Positions 1 to 6,133 of a stretch of DNA of 6,141 bases are shown piece after piece; the stretch's first letter is position 1, and every line of letters begins with the position of its first letter. The DNA is from Candidatus Tenebribacter mawsonii (GTDB lineage Bacteria; Cloacimonadota; Cloacimonadia; Cloacimonadales; TCS61). The stretch covers positions 1 through 6,141 of the forward strand of contig JAVCCD010000273.1 of NCBI GenBank assembly GCA_030765665.1, read 5' to 3'. The notes beneath the pieces are model-generated. The model worked only from the letters and a program-made list of their open reading frames with translations, searched no databases and was not told the DNA's origin. Position numbers and translations under genes: made by a program.

Positions 1-1698
1 CCGAGGATCGGTGTTTTTGTGTGCCATTGTGGTATTAATATTGGTAGCATTGTGGATGTACCTGGAGCAGTCGAATTTGCGAAGAAATTACCCAATGTTG
101 TTTATGCTGGTGAAAATCTATTTACTTGTTCTCAGGATACACAACAGCAGATGAAAGAGATCATCGAAGAGTATAAGTTGAACAGAGTAGTGGTTGCATC
201 GTGTTCACCCAGTACCCACGAAGCACTTTTCCAGGAGACTATGCGTGAAGCTGGTTTAAACCCTTACTTATTTGAAATGGCAAATATTCGTAACCAATGC
301 AGTTGGGTGCATCGTGATGATCATGCCAAAGCTTCCGACAAAGCAAATCGTTTAATAAAAATTGCTCTTGGAAAATCAAGATTACTTCAGCCTTTACATG
401 CAATTGCTTTAGATGTAACTCAAAAGGGTATAGTAATTGGTGGAGGTTTAGGTGGGATGACAGCCGCTCTTTCTATTGCGAACCAAGGTTTTGAAGTTGC
501 CCTTATTGAGCGTGCAGAAATACTTGGTGGTAATTTAAACGGTTTGTACCATACTTTAGATGGGCAAAGTGTACCTGAATTCCTTCAAGAATTAAAAGAT
601 GAGATTGATGATCATCCATTAATAAAAGTATATCTGAACGCATCAGTGAAAAAAATGGATGGTTACATTGGAAATTTCAAAACTACTTTTGATTATAAGG
701 GAGAAGAGAAGGAATATAAACACGGTATAATTATAATTACAACAGGAGCAAAAGCATCTGAACCAAAAGAATACCTTTATGATCAACACAAAAATGTGAT
801 TACTCAAAGAGAATTGGAGCACGAATTAGAAGAGAATGAAAAAGATTATAAAAAAGTAAAAAGTGCTGTTTTCATTCAATGTGTTGGTTCTCGTGATGAA
901 GAACATCCTTATTGTTCTCGTATCTGTTGTGCTCAAGCAGTTAAAAATGCAATGAGATTGAAAAAATTGAATCCAAAAATGGAAGTATATGTTTTATATC
1001 GTGATATAAGAACTTTTGGATTCTATGAAAAATATTATCAGGAAGCCAGGCAGATGGGAATTGTTTTCATTCGCTATAATGAGGACGCAAAACCTGAGAT
1101 TGATATTGATAGTAAAAAAGTTGTATTCGGCGAGAATGCGTTAATAATTAAGGTTAAAGACCATGTGTTGGGAACAGAGATCAAGTTGACACCAGAAAAA
1201 ATTATCTTATCTCCTGCAATTATACCTCAAGAAGATGTTGACACCATATCACAAATGTTAAAAATACCTCTTAATGAAGATAAGTTCTTTATGGAAGCAC
1301 ATGTGAAACTTCGACCAGTCGATTTCTCAGTTGAGGGGATTTTTTTGGCAGGATTAGCTCATTCTCCAAAAGGAATGGAAGATACTATTTCGCAAGCAAA
1401 AGCAGCTGCAGAAAGGGCTTGTGCGATAATAAGTTCTAAGGAATATATTTCTGAAGCAAATATTGCCAGGGTTGATGTAGATACTTGTGCTGGTTGTGGA
1501 ATGTGTGTGTCCGTTTGCCCTTATGGTGCTCCTGAGCTCATTTGGTTAAATGGTAAAGAATATGCATATGTTAATTCTGCTCTTTGTAAAGGTTGTGGAA
1601 GTTGTGCAGCAATATGCCCTTCAGGTGCAATGCAACAGCTTGGCTACAAAGAAGAGCAGCAATTGGCAATGTTGAATGAAGCTTTAGAGATCTGGTAA
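1..1698 (+). CDS. hdrA: HdrA-type flavin/iron-sulfur subunit, 5'-partial (probably the C-terminal half of a large two-module HdrA)
   Basis: The reading frame is open from base 1 to the TAA at 1696-1698 (565 codons). The GTG at 19 is not a believable start: the preceding codons read PRIGVF, continuous with the conserved HdrA segment IGVFVCHCG, and no ribosome site precedes it. Counting from base 1, the HdrA N-terminal domain shows C8/C10 and C43, ASCSP (C68) and C100 in QCSWVH. The FAD Rossmann motif GGGLGG is at 147-152, and the FAD-proximal cluster motif has C294, C305, C309 and C310, with a lysine (K315) five residues after the last cysteine. Two C-terminal [4Fe-4S] motifs follow at C496-C506 and C529-C539. 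The CSxC segment and ferredoxin insert of canonical HdrA are absent: the chain runs from the FAD region directly to the reductase fold. This layout resembles the second module of large bacterial HdrAs, so several hundred residues may lie upstream. It probably acts in the cytoplasm with the downstream Hdr subunits. The family call is firm; partner and substrate are inferred. Confidence 0.93.
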   Translation, partial: PRIGVFVCHCGINIGSIVDVPGAVEFAKKLPNVVYAGENLFTCSQDTQQQMKEIIEEYKLNRVVVASCSPSTHEALFQETMREAGLNPYLFEMANIRNQCSWVHRDDHAKASDKANRLIKIALGKSRLLQPLHAIALDVTQKGIVIGGGLGGMTAALSIANQGFEVALIERAEILGGNLNGLYHTLDGQSVPEFLQELKDEIDDHPLIKVYLNASVKKMDGYIGNFKTTFDYKGEEKEYKHGIIIITTGAKASEPKEYLYDQHKNVITQRELEHELEENEKDYKKVKSAVFIQCVGSRDEEHPYCSRICCAQAVKNAMRLKKLNPKMEVYVLYRDIRTFGFYEKYYQEARQMGIVFIRYNEDAKPEIDIDSKKVVFGENALIIKVKDHVLGTEIKLTPEKIILSPAIIPQEDVDTISQMLKIPLNEDKFFMEAHVKLRPVDFSVEGIFLAGLAHSPKGMEDTISQAKAAAERACAIISSKEYISEANIARVDVDTCAGCGMCVSVCPYGAPELIWLNGKEYAYVNSALCKGCGSCAAICPSGAMQQLGYKEEQQLAMLNEALEIW

Positions 1699-1744
1699 TT
1701 TTATAGTTTACTAAATAGAATTTCGAAGTTCGATAAATAAATAC

Positions 1745-1764
1745 ATTTCATTCAAAAATGAAAT
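1745..1764 (+). repeat. 8-bp inverted repeat (small hairpin) between hdrA genes
   Basis: ATTTCATT (1745-1752) and AATGAAAT (1757-1764) are perfect reverse complements around a CAAA loop. The stem has only two G-C pairs, so it is weak. No T-tract follows, which argues against a terminator on the + strand. It could be an RNA processing or stability element, or chance in A+T-rich DNA. Confidence 0.35.
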
Positions 1765-1782
1765 TAAAATCACTTAAATAAA

Positions 1783-1788
1783 AAGGAG
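1783..1788 (+). promoter_or_regulatory. ribosome binding site of second hdrA
   Basis: AAGGAG lies nine bases before the ATG at 1798. It is a near-consensus Shine-Dalgarno sequence and fixes the start codon. The encoded protein then begins with the expected HdrA N-terminus (MKTGVYLCQCGG). Confidence 0.85.
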
Positions 1789-1797
1789 AATTTCCGA

Positions 1798-4185
1798 ATG
1801 AAAACAGGGGTTTATCTTTGTCAGTGTGGTGGAAACATTTCAAACACTATTGATCTCCAGAAAATTTCAAAACATGTAAAAGAGAAAAAAGGTGATATTC
1901 TTGTTCAAGAGAATTCTCATATGTGTTCTGGAGCTGGCCAAAAACTTATCATTGAAGATATTAAAAACAAGGGTTTAGAAAAAATTGTTGTAGCTGCGTG
2001 CTCACCTCATTTCCATGAAAAAACTTTTCGAGCTGCTTTACAGAAAGCCGGACTAAATCCGTATGTTTTAGAGATTTCAAATTTCCGTGAGCATTGTTCT
2101 TGGGCACATAAGAATGTACCTGAAATTGCTACAGAAAAAGCTAAAGATGTTATCGATGCTTCTATTGCCAAAGTGGAACTTGATTATCCATTAGAGGAGA
2201 AGAAGATGCAAATGGGTGATGAAGTTCTGGTTATTGGAGGAGGTATTGCTGGCATTCAAACTTCGCTTGATCTTGGTGATGCTGGTAAAAAGGTAACTCT
2301 TGTAGAAAAAAAACCAACACTCGGTGGAATGATGGCAATTCTTACTAAAACCTTTCCAACAGAAGACTGCTCAGCGTGTATCATCTCTCCTAAAATGGCT
2401 GCAGTTCAAGATCATCCCAACATTACCCTATACACTAACTCAGAAATTGAAAGTATTGCCGGGCACAGATTGCATTTTGAGGCAAAGATAAAAAAGAATC
2501 CTCGTTTCATTTTGGATACGATAGATATGGATCAATGCCTAATTTGTACTCAGTGTGTACAAGAGTGTCCGATTGAGCAACCAAATCATTGGGAACAGGG
2601 AATTATGAATCGTAAAGCTATTTATATCCCAGCTCCTCATGCAATTCCATATAAATATTTAATTGATAAGGATAATTGTTTACAATTCAAGGATGGATCG
2701 TGCACCAAATGCGCTGATATTTGCCCTCAGAAAGTTATTGATTTCAAACAACAACCCGAGTTCGTAAATATTGCCGTAGATAACGTAGTCGTTGCAACAG
2801 GTTATGATATTTATGATGCTACTGAAAAAACAGTTTTTGGGTATGGAAAGTACAAGAATGTTGTAAATGCACTGGAGATGGAACGAATCGTAGATCACAT
2901 TTCCGAAAAAGAACCACCACGCGAAGTAGGTAAGAGAGTTGCTTTTGTACAATGTGTAGGTTCCCGTGATGAACAAATTGGTCGGGAATATTGCTCTCGA
3001 GTATGTTGCATGTTTTCAATAAAGTTGGCTTCACTTCTAAAACAGGCAAAACCTGAAACAGATATATATATATTCTATACAGATCTTCGAGCCTTTGGTA
3101 AAGGGTATGAAGAGTATTATAAACGAGCACAAAAAATGGGAATAAAATTTGTGAGAGGTAAACCATCACACTTCACCGAAAATCCTGACACAAAACAAGT
3201 TTTGGTAACTGTGGAAGATACACTCTCTAGAGACATTATTCAAAGTGAGTTTGATTTAGTTGTATTAGCTAATGGAATGGGCTTGAGTGAAGCATCCGAA
3301 ACAATTGCAGATAACTTGAAACTGGCAAAAAGTGAAGATGGTTTCTTTAAGGAAGCTCATCCAAAATACCGCCCAGTTGATACTTTGGTAGAAGGTGTTT
3401 TTCTAGCTGGAACTGCACAAGGACCCAAAGATATTCCTGATACAGTGACACAAGCTAGTGCGGCTGCTGGTAGAGTACTAGCAACTTTAGCACAGAAAGA
3501 ATTCTCTATAGATCCGGTATTGGCTTTTGTACATCAGGATATTTGCGATGGTTGCAAGAAATGTATAGATTCTTGTCCTAAACAAGCAATTACTATAAAT
3601 ACAAATGGTAAAGCAGAAGTAAATGAAGCTCTTTGCTTGGGTTGTGGTAGCTGCATTGCTAGTTGTCCTATTGAAGCAATTGATTTAAATTATTATACAA
3701 ATGACCAAATGTATGCACAGATCGAAGCTTCTTTGAGCAATAAAAAAACTGGAGAGAAGAGGATTCTAATCTTTGCTGATGATAACACTGTTTATCGTTT
3801 AGCAGATGCTTGCGGAGTTCGTAAGATGAAATATTCTACTGATTCCAGAATATTCCGAATTCCAAGTGGTAGTAGAATTACTTCCAACTTAATAAAGTTT
3901 GCTTTATCTAAAGGAGCGGATGCTGTAATGATTGGTGACAGTCCAGAAAAAAGTTCACGATTTGGTTGGGCAAATGATGTAACAGAAGACAACATTAAAC
4001 AAGCTCAAGTAACAATGAAAGAGCTTGAAATAGAAACAGACAGATTGATCTTTAAGGAATATAATGCAGGAGCGTTAGTACAATTTATAACTGATGTAGA
4101 TGCAATTGCAGATTATTTGGGAACGTTAAGCCCAATTCCTAAAGAAACAAGAGAGAAACTTTTTACTTCTGTGAGAGGTGAATAA
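1798..4185 (+). CDS. hdrA: HdrA flavoprotein with ferredoxin domains and a cysteine-poor MvhD-like C-terminal domain
   Basis: This complete 795-residue protein is a canonical HdrA plus an extension. Residues 1-140 are the HdrA N-terminal domain (CQCG, HMCS, AACSP, HCSW). The FAD motif GGGIAG is at 147-152, followed by CSAC at 191-194. The inserted ferredoxin domain has C247/C250/C253/C257 and C294/C302/C305/C309. The FAD-proximal cluster ligands C386, C399, C403, C404 and lysine K409 match, as I recall, the numbering in the structurally solved methanogen HdrA. C-terminal ferredoxin motifs are at C583-C593 and C613-C623. Residues about 654-780 resemble MvhD, the [2Fe-2S] subunit linking HdrA to its electron donor, but the usual cysteines are replaced: F659 A D D N T V Y666, IPSG at 688-691, and D714 and S719 in the GCHPGDC-like stretch. 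FAD-based electron branching is known for the family; bifurcation here is inference. A fused MvhD also occurs in some archaeal HdrA2 and in QmoB. Confidence 0.95.
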   Translation: MKTGVYLCQCGGNISNTIDLQKISKHVKEKKGDILVQENSHMCSGAGQKLIIEDIKNKGLEKIVVAACSPHFHEKTFRAALQKAGLNPYVLEISNFREHCSWAHKNVPEIATEKAKDVIDASIAKVELDYPLEEKKMQMGDEVLVIGGGIAGIQTSLDLGDAGKKVTLVEKKPTLGGMMAILTKTFPTEDCSACIISPKMAAVQDHPNITLYTNSEIESIAGHRLHFEAKIKKNPRFILDTIDMDQCLICTQCVQECPIEQPNHWEQGIMNRKAIYIPAPHAIPYKYLIDKDNCLQFKDGSCTKCADICPQKVIDFKQQPEFVNIAVDNVVVATGYDIYDATEKTVFGYGKYKNVVNALEMERIVDHISEKEPPREVGKRVAFVQCVGSRDEQIGREYCSRVCCMFSIKLASLLKQAKPETDIYIFYTDLRAFGKGYEEYYKRAQKMGIKFVRGKPSHFTENPDTKQVLVTVEDTLSRDIIQSEFDLVVLANGMGLSEASETIADNLKLAKSEDGFFKEAHPKYRPVDTLVEGVFLAGTAQGPKDIPDTVTQASAAAGRVLATLAQKEFSIDPVLAFVHQDICDGCKKCIDSCPKQAITINTNGKAEVNEALCLGCGSCIASCPIEAIDLNYYTNDQMYAQIEASLSNKKTGEKRILIFADDNTVYRLADACGVRKMKYSTDSRIFRIPSGSRITSNLIKFALSKGADAVMIGDSPEKSSRFGWANDVTEDNIKQAQVTMKELEIETDRLIFKEYNAGALVQFITDVDAIADYLGTLSPIPKETREKLFTSVRGE

Positions 4186-4589
4186 TGGCTAAGATAATAA
4201 AACTTGATGATAAAGGTGTAGAATTTTTAGAAAAGATCATGGAATTAAGTGGTGAGATAATAACTTTGTGTGATCAATGTGGAACCTGTTCTGGAGGATG
4301 TCCTTTCATAACCGAGATGGATGTTAATCCGTCACAGATTATGAGACAAGTAATGCTAGGGCAAAAAAATATTATGGACAGCAAAACTATGTGGATTTGT
4401 GCTTCATGTTTCACATGTACTGTGCGGTGTCCCAGAGATTTGGATGTTTCGAAAGTTTCAGAAGCGTTGCGGCAAGTTAAATTACGTGAAGCAATAGATT
4501 TCATTGATATTGAAGAAATTTCTGATGAAGAAGCCAAGAAGCTTCCCTCAATTGCAATTGTTGGAGCTTTTAGGAAATTTACGGGATAA
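4185..4589 (+). CDS. hdrC: HdrC, iron-sulfur relay subunit
   Basis: This 134-residue protein has two classical [4Fe-4S] motifs, C29-x2-C32-x2-C35-x3-C39-P and C72-x2-C75-x2-C78-x3-C82-P. These are the hallmark of HdrC, which passes electrons from HdrA to HdrB. Its ATG shares one base with the TAA of the upstream hdrA (TAATG), and GAGAGG at 4173-4178 serves as a modest ribosome site, so the two are probably translationally coupled. There is no membrane segment, so the complex looks soluble. As I recall, soluble HdrC proteins run to about 180-190 residues; this one stops just after LPSIAIVGAFRKFTG, so it has a short tail. The stop is followed at once by the hdrB ribosome site, which argues that the end is natural. 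The fused membrane domain of QmoC is absent. Confidence 0.92.
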   Translation: MAKIIKLDDKGVEFLEKIMELSGEIITLCDQCGTCSGGCPFITEMDVNPSQIMRQVMLGQKNIMDSKTMWICASCFTCTVRCPRDLDVSKVSEALRQVKLREAIDFIDIEEISDEEAKKLPSIAIVGAFRKFTG

Positions 4590-4593
4590 GGAG
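4588..4593 (+). promoter_or_regulatory. ribosome binding site of hdrB
   Basis: AAGGAG overlaps the last two bases of the hdrC stop codon and lies seven bases before the hdrB ATG at 4601. It is a strong site in tight operon spacing and supports both the hdrC end and the hdrB start. Confidence 0.85.
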
Positions 4594-4600
4594 ACAGAAA

Positions 4601-5479
4601 ATGAAAGTACCATATTTTCCCGGTTGCACATTAAAAACAACAGCTACAAATTTTGAGACATCAGCAATTGAGGTTGCAAAACAATTAGGTATAGAAATGG
4701 TTGAATTAGACCGTTGGAATTGCTGTGGCGTTGTTTCTTATCTGGTTAGCGATGATTTAATGAAACATATGGCTCCTGTTAGAAACTTTATAAGAGTTCA
4801 GGAAATGAACAAAACTGGAGTTGTAGAAAATGAAAATAGATTGGTAACGCTTTGTTCTATGTGCTACAATACGCTAAATCTTTCTAATAAAAGAATGCAG
4901 AAGAATCCTGATGATTTACAGAAGATTAACGATTTTATGCACCGAGAAGAAACAAAATATGATGGTAGTGTGGAAGTTGTGCATTTGTTACCATTAATTC
5001 AAGATTTGGGTTGGGAAGCAGTTAGTAAACATGTTAAGAAACCTCTCAACAATATAAAAGTTGCACCATATTATGGTTGTATGCTTTTGCGCCCCAAAAA
5101 TGTAGGAATTGATGATGCAGAAGACCCTAAAATACTTCAGGAATTAATAAGTGCTTTAGGTGCTGAAGCAATTGATTGGGATAGTGGCAGTAGATGTTGT
5201 GGAAGTTATCACACTGTGAATAACAAAGATATTGTAATTAATCTATCTAGAGGTATCATTGAAGATGCACGTAGAAATGGAGCTGATATAATAATTACTT
5301 CATGTCCGCTTTGTGCTTTTAATTTAGATAACAGACAACAAGATATTCTAGAGAAAGATCCAGAATTCGAGACAATGCCTATTGTTTATTTTAGTCAACT
5401 AATAGGAGTTGCATTTGCAATAGATAAAGAGAAATTAGGTTGGGAATTCAACCATATATCTCCAGACATATTATTCTAA
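4601..5479 (+). CDS. hdrB: HdrB, noncubane iron-sulfur (CCG-domain) catalytic subunit
   Basis: This complete 292-residue protein has two CCG domains. The first is C9 (YFPGC), C41-C42 (NCCG) and C85/C88 (LCSMC). The second is C160 (YYGC), C199-C200 (RCCGS) and C235/C238 (SCPLC). In the solved methanogen HdrB these cysteines hold two noncubane [4Fe-4S] clusters that split the CoM-S-S-CoB disulfide. All ten are present, so catalysis of a disulfide-type or similar two-electron reduction is plausible. The first domain has 42 residues between C42 and C85, about seven more than the classical spacing. Bacteria of this type generally do not use CoM/CoB, so the substrate is unknown. The C-terminus (VYFSQLIGVAFAID to the end) looks full length. 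It is the last gene of the operon, with a terminator 22 bp after its stop. A hydrophobic membrane anchor is absent. Confidence 0.95.
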   Translation: MKVPYFPGCTLKTTATNFETSAIEVAKQLGIEMVELDRWNCCGVVSYLVSDDLMKHMAPVRNFIRVQEMNKTGVVENENRLVTLCSMCYNTLNLSNKRMQKNPDDLQKINDFMHREETKYDGSVEVVHLLPLIQDLGWEAVSKHVKKPLNNIKVAPYYGCMLLRPKNVGIDDAEDPKILQELISALGAEAIDWDSGSRCCGSYHTVNNKDIVINLSRGIIEDARRNGADIIITSCPLCAFNLDNRQQDILEKDPEFETMPIVYFSQLIGVAFAIDKEKLGWEFNHISPDILF

Positions 5480-5500
5480 CTATAAAAAAGTATTCTTAAT

Positions 5501-5965
5501 TTAACTGATTTCGCAAGTTTTTTTTGTGGAATCAGTTATTATTTTTTCATAAGCGTCGACAAATGTTTTCAAAGCAGAATATGTTTTATCTATTTCATTG
5601 TCAGGTATTAATTCCAACACTTCTTCTTGGAACTTATTTAGTTTGTAGCTTGTATTTTCAGCCATTTTGAGGCCTTCGTCTGTAATGCGAGCAAACCAAC
5701 TGCGACGATCATCATCAGAATGGTATCTTTCTACAAATCCCATCTTAACAAGTTTATTTAGAACTCGTGTAACTTTAGCATTTGAGATCTCATACATCCT
5801 AGCAATTTCACGCATTCTGAGGGGCTTGTTAGCTTTATAAAGAAAACGCAATAATGCGCATTCAATATCACCAATAACAACGCATAAGGTATAGGAATTA
5901 TCTCTTTCAATAAATAGCTTTTGTAACTTCGCGGTCAATTCAATAAATTCACTCGAACTTTTCAT
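5501..5965 (-). CDS. MarR-family winged-helix transcriptional regulator
   Basis: This 154-residue protein has the MarR layout. A dimerisation helix occupies residues 1-45. The winged helix-turn-helix spans about 48-98: MREIARMYEIS leads into the recognition helix NAKVTRVLNKLVKMGF. The wing contains DDDRRSWFARIT, a good match to the family's DxRxxxxxLT signature. A long C-terminal dimerisation helix follows. MarR proteins are DNA-binding dimers, usually repressors released by a ligand or thiol oxidation; the ligand here is unknown. Cysteines C28 and C36 lie in the region that commonly forms the dimer or effector pocket. The ATG has AGGA seven bases upstream (complement of 5973-5976). It converges on hdrB with 21 bp between stops, so it is not in the hdr operon and regulation of that operon is only a guess. 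Its last 15 codons overlap the hdr terminator. Confidence 0.93.
   Translation of the reverse strand: MKSSSEFIELTAKLQKLFIERDNSYTLCVVIGDIECALLRFLYKANKPLRMREIARMYEISNAKVTRVLNKLVKMGFVERYHSDDDRRSWFARITDEGLKMAENTSYKLNKFQEEVLELIPDNEIDKTYSALKTFVDAYEKIITDSTKKTCEIS
5502..5547 (+). terminator. intrinsic terminator of the hdr operon, inside the 3' end of the convergent marR gene
   Basis: TAACTGATT (5502-5510) pairs perfectly with AATCAGTTA (5530-5538). The stem continues inward: 5511-5517 pairs with 5523-5529 using three G-U pairs, leaving a five-U loop. This gives 16 uninterrupted pairs. The U-rich tract TTATTTTTT (5539-5547) follows directly. On the minus strand the three G-U pairs become A/C mismatches and the nearest T-run (complement of 5484-5489) is 12 bases beyond the stem, so termination should be much stronger for hdrB transcripts than for marR transcripts. 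Confidence 0.82.
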
Positions 5966-5979
5966 ACTAACATCCTAAT

Positions 5980-6008
5980 ATTTTATTAATAAGCTCTTCA
6001 CTAATCAA
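5980..6008 (-). promoter_or_regulatory. candidate marR promoter with overlapping palindrome
   Basis: On the minus strand TTGATT (6008-6003) and TAAAAT (5985-5980) are spaced by 17 bases like -35 and -10 boxes. The perfect 10-bp palindrome TTATTAATAA (5983-5992) overlaps the -10 box and could be an autoregulatory operator. Against it, the implied start site falls within the ribosome site, and such A+T-rich matches are common by chance. Read-through from the tRNA gene is the alternative. Confidence 0.25.
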
Positions 6009-6018
6009 TAATAAAAAA

Positions 6019-6095
6019 TGGCACGCCCGTAGGGACTCGAACCCCAAACCCTCTGATCCGAAGTCAGATGCTCTATCCAATTGAGCCACGGGCGC
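6019..6095 (-). tRNA. trnR: tRNA-Arg (anticodon UCG)
   Basis: Read on the minus strand, a complete cloverleaf forms. The acceptor GCGCCCG pairs with CGGGCGT (one G-U pair at 1-72), the D stem is GCTC/GAGC with GG in the loop, and the anticodon stem is TCTGA/TCAGA with loop CTTCGGA. The variable loop has five bases, and the T stem TGGGG/CCCTA carries loop TTCGAGT. The discriminator is G and CCA is encoded (6021-6019). The anticodon occupies 6061-6059 and reads UCG, decoding CGA and probably other CGN arginine codons. A six-T run follows CCA immediately. Confidence 0.97.
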
Positions 6096-6105
6096 TCATT
6101 ATGTA

Positions 6106-6133
6106 AATTTATTTTGACACTAATTCATGTCCA
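6106..6133 (-). promoter_or_regulatory. candidate promoter of tRNA-Arg
   Basis: On the minus strand TGGACA (6133-6128) is one base from TTGACA, and TAAATT (6111-6106) is a fair -10 match. They are separated by 16 bases and end 10 bases before the first tRNA base. The placement suits a tRNA promoter, but the -10 box is only 4 of 6 and some phyla use other promoter motifs. The remaining bases to 6141 show no gene that can be supported. Confidence 0.3.

Larger units (their letters stand above)
1699..1797 (+). other. intercistronic gap between the two hdrA genes
   Basis: This 99-bp A+T-rich gap is the only sizeable break in the operon. It holds the interrupted palindrome TCGAAGTTCGA at 1723-1733, an 8-bp inverted repeat at 1745-1764 and the ribosome site of the next gene. 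A -10-like TAGAAT at 1716-1721 exists, but the matching -35 region (TGGTAA at 1693-1698) is poor. I see no convincing promoter and no intrinsic terminator, because no U-run follows the hairpin. The two hdrA genes are therefore most simply co-transcribed. Confidence 0.5.

Noticed and set aside
1..1698. Calling the first gene QmoA
   Set aside because: As I recall, QmoA is about 400 residues and lacks both the CHCG N-terminal domain and the C-terminal ferredoxin pair that are clearly present here.
2680..3169. Two overlapping minus-strand open frames inside the second hdrA gene (2680-2976 and 2819-3169)
   Set aside because: They lie opposite highly conserved HdrA coding sequence, have no recognisable domain or ribosome site and encode low-complexity hydrophobic peptides; they are antisense shadows.
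3792..3995. Minus-strand open frame opposite the MvhD-like region
   Set aside because: It is short and has no motif. The + strand frame is continuous with HdrA and shows family-like sequence, so this is a shadow.
4274..4537. Minus-strand open frame opposite hdrC
   Set aside because: It lies fully opposite the conserved cysteine motifs of hdrC, with no independent support.
6114..6119. TTGACA on the + strand as a -35 box
   Set aside because: The required -10 position falls at or beyond the window end and the visible bases do not match one.
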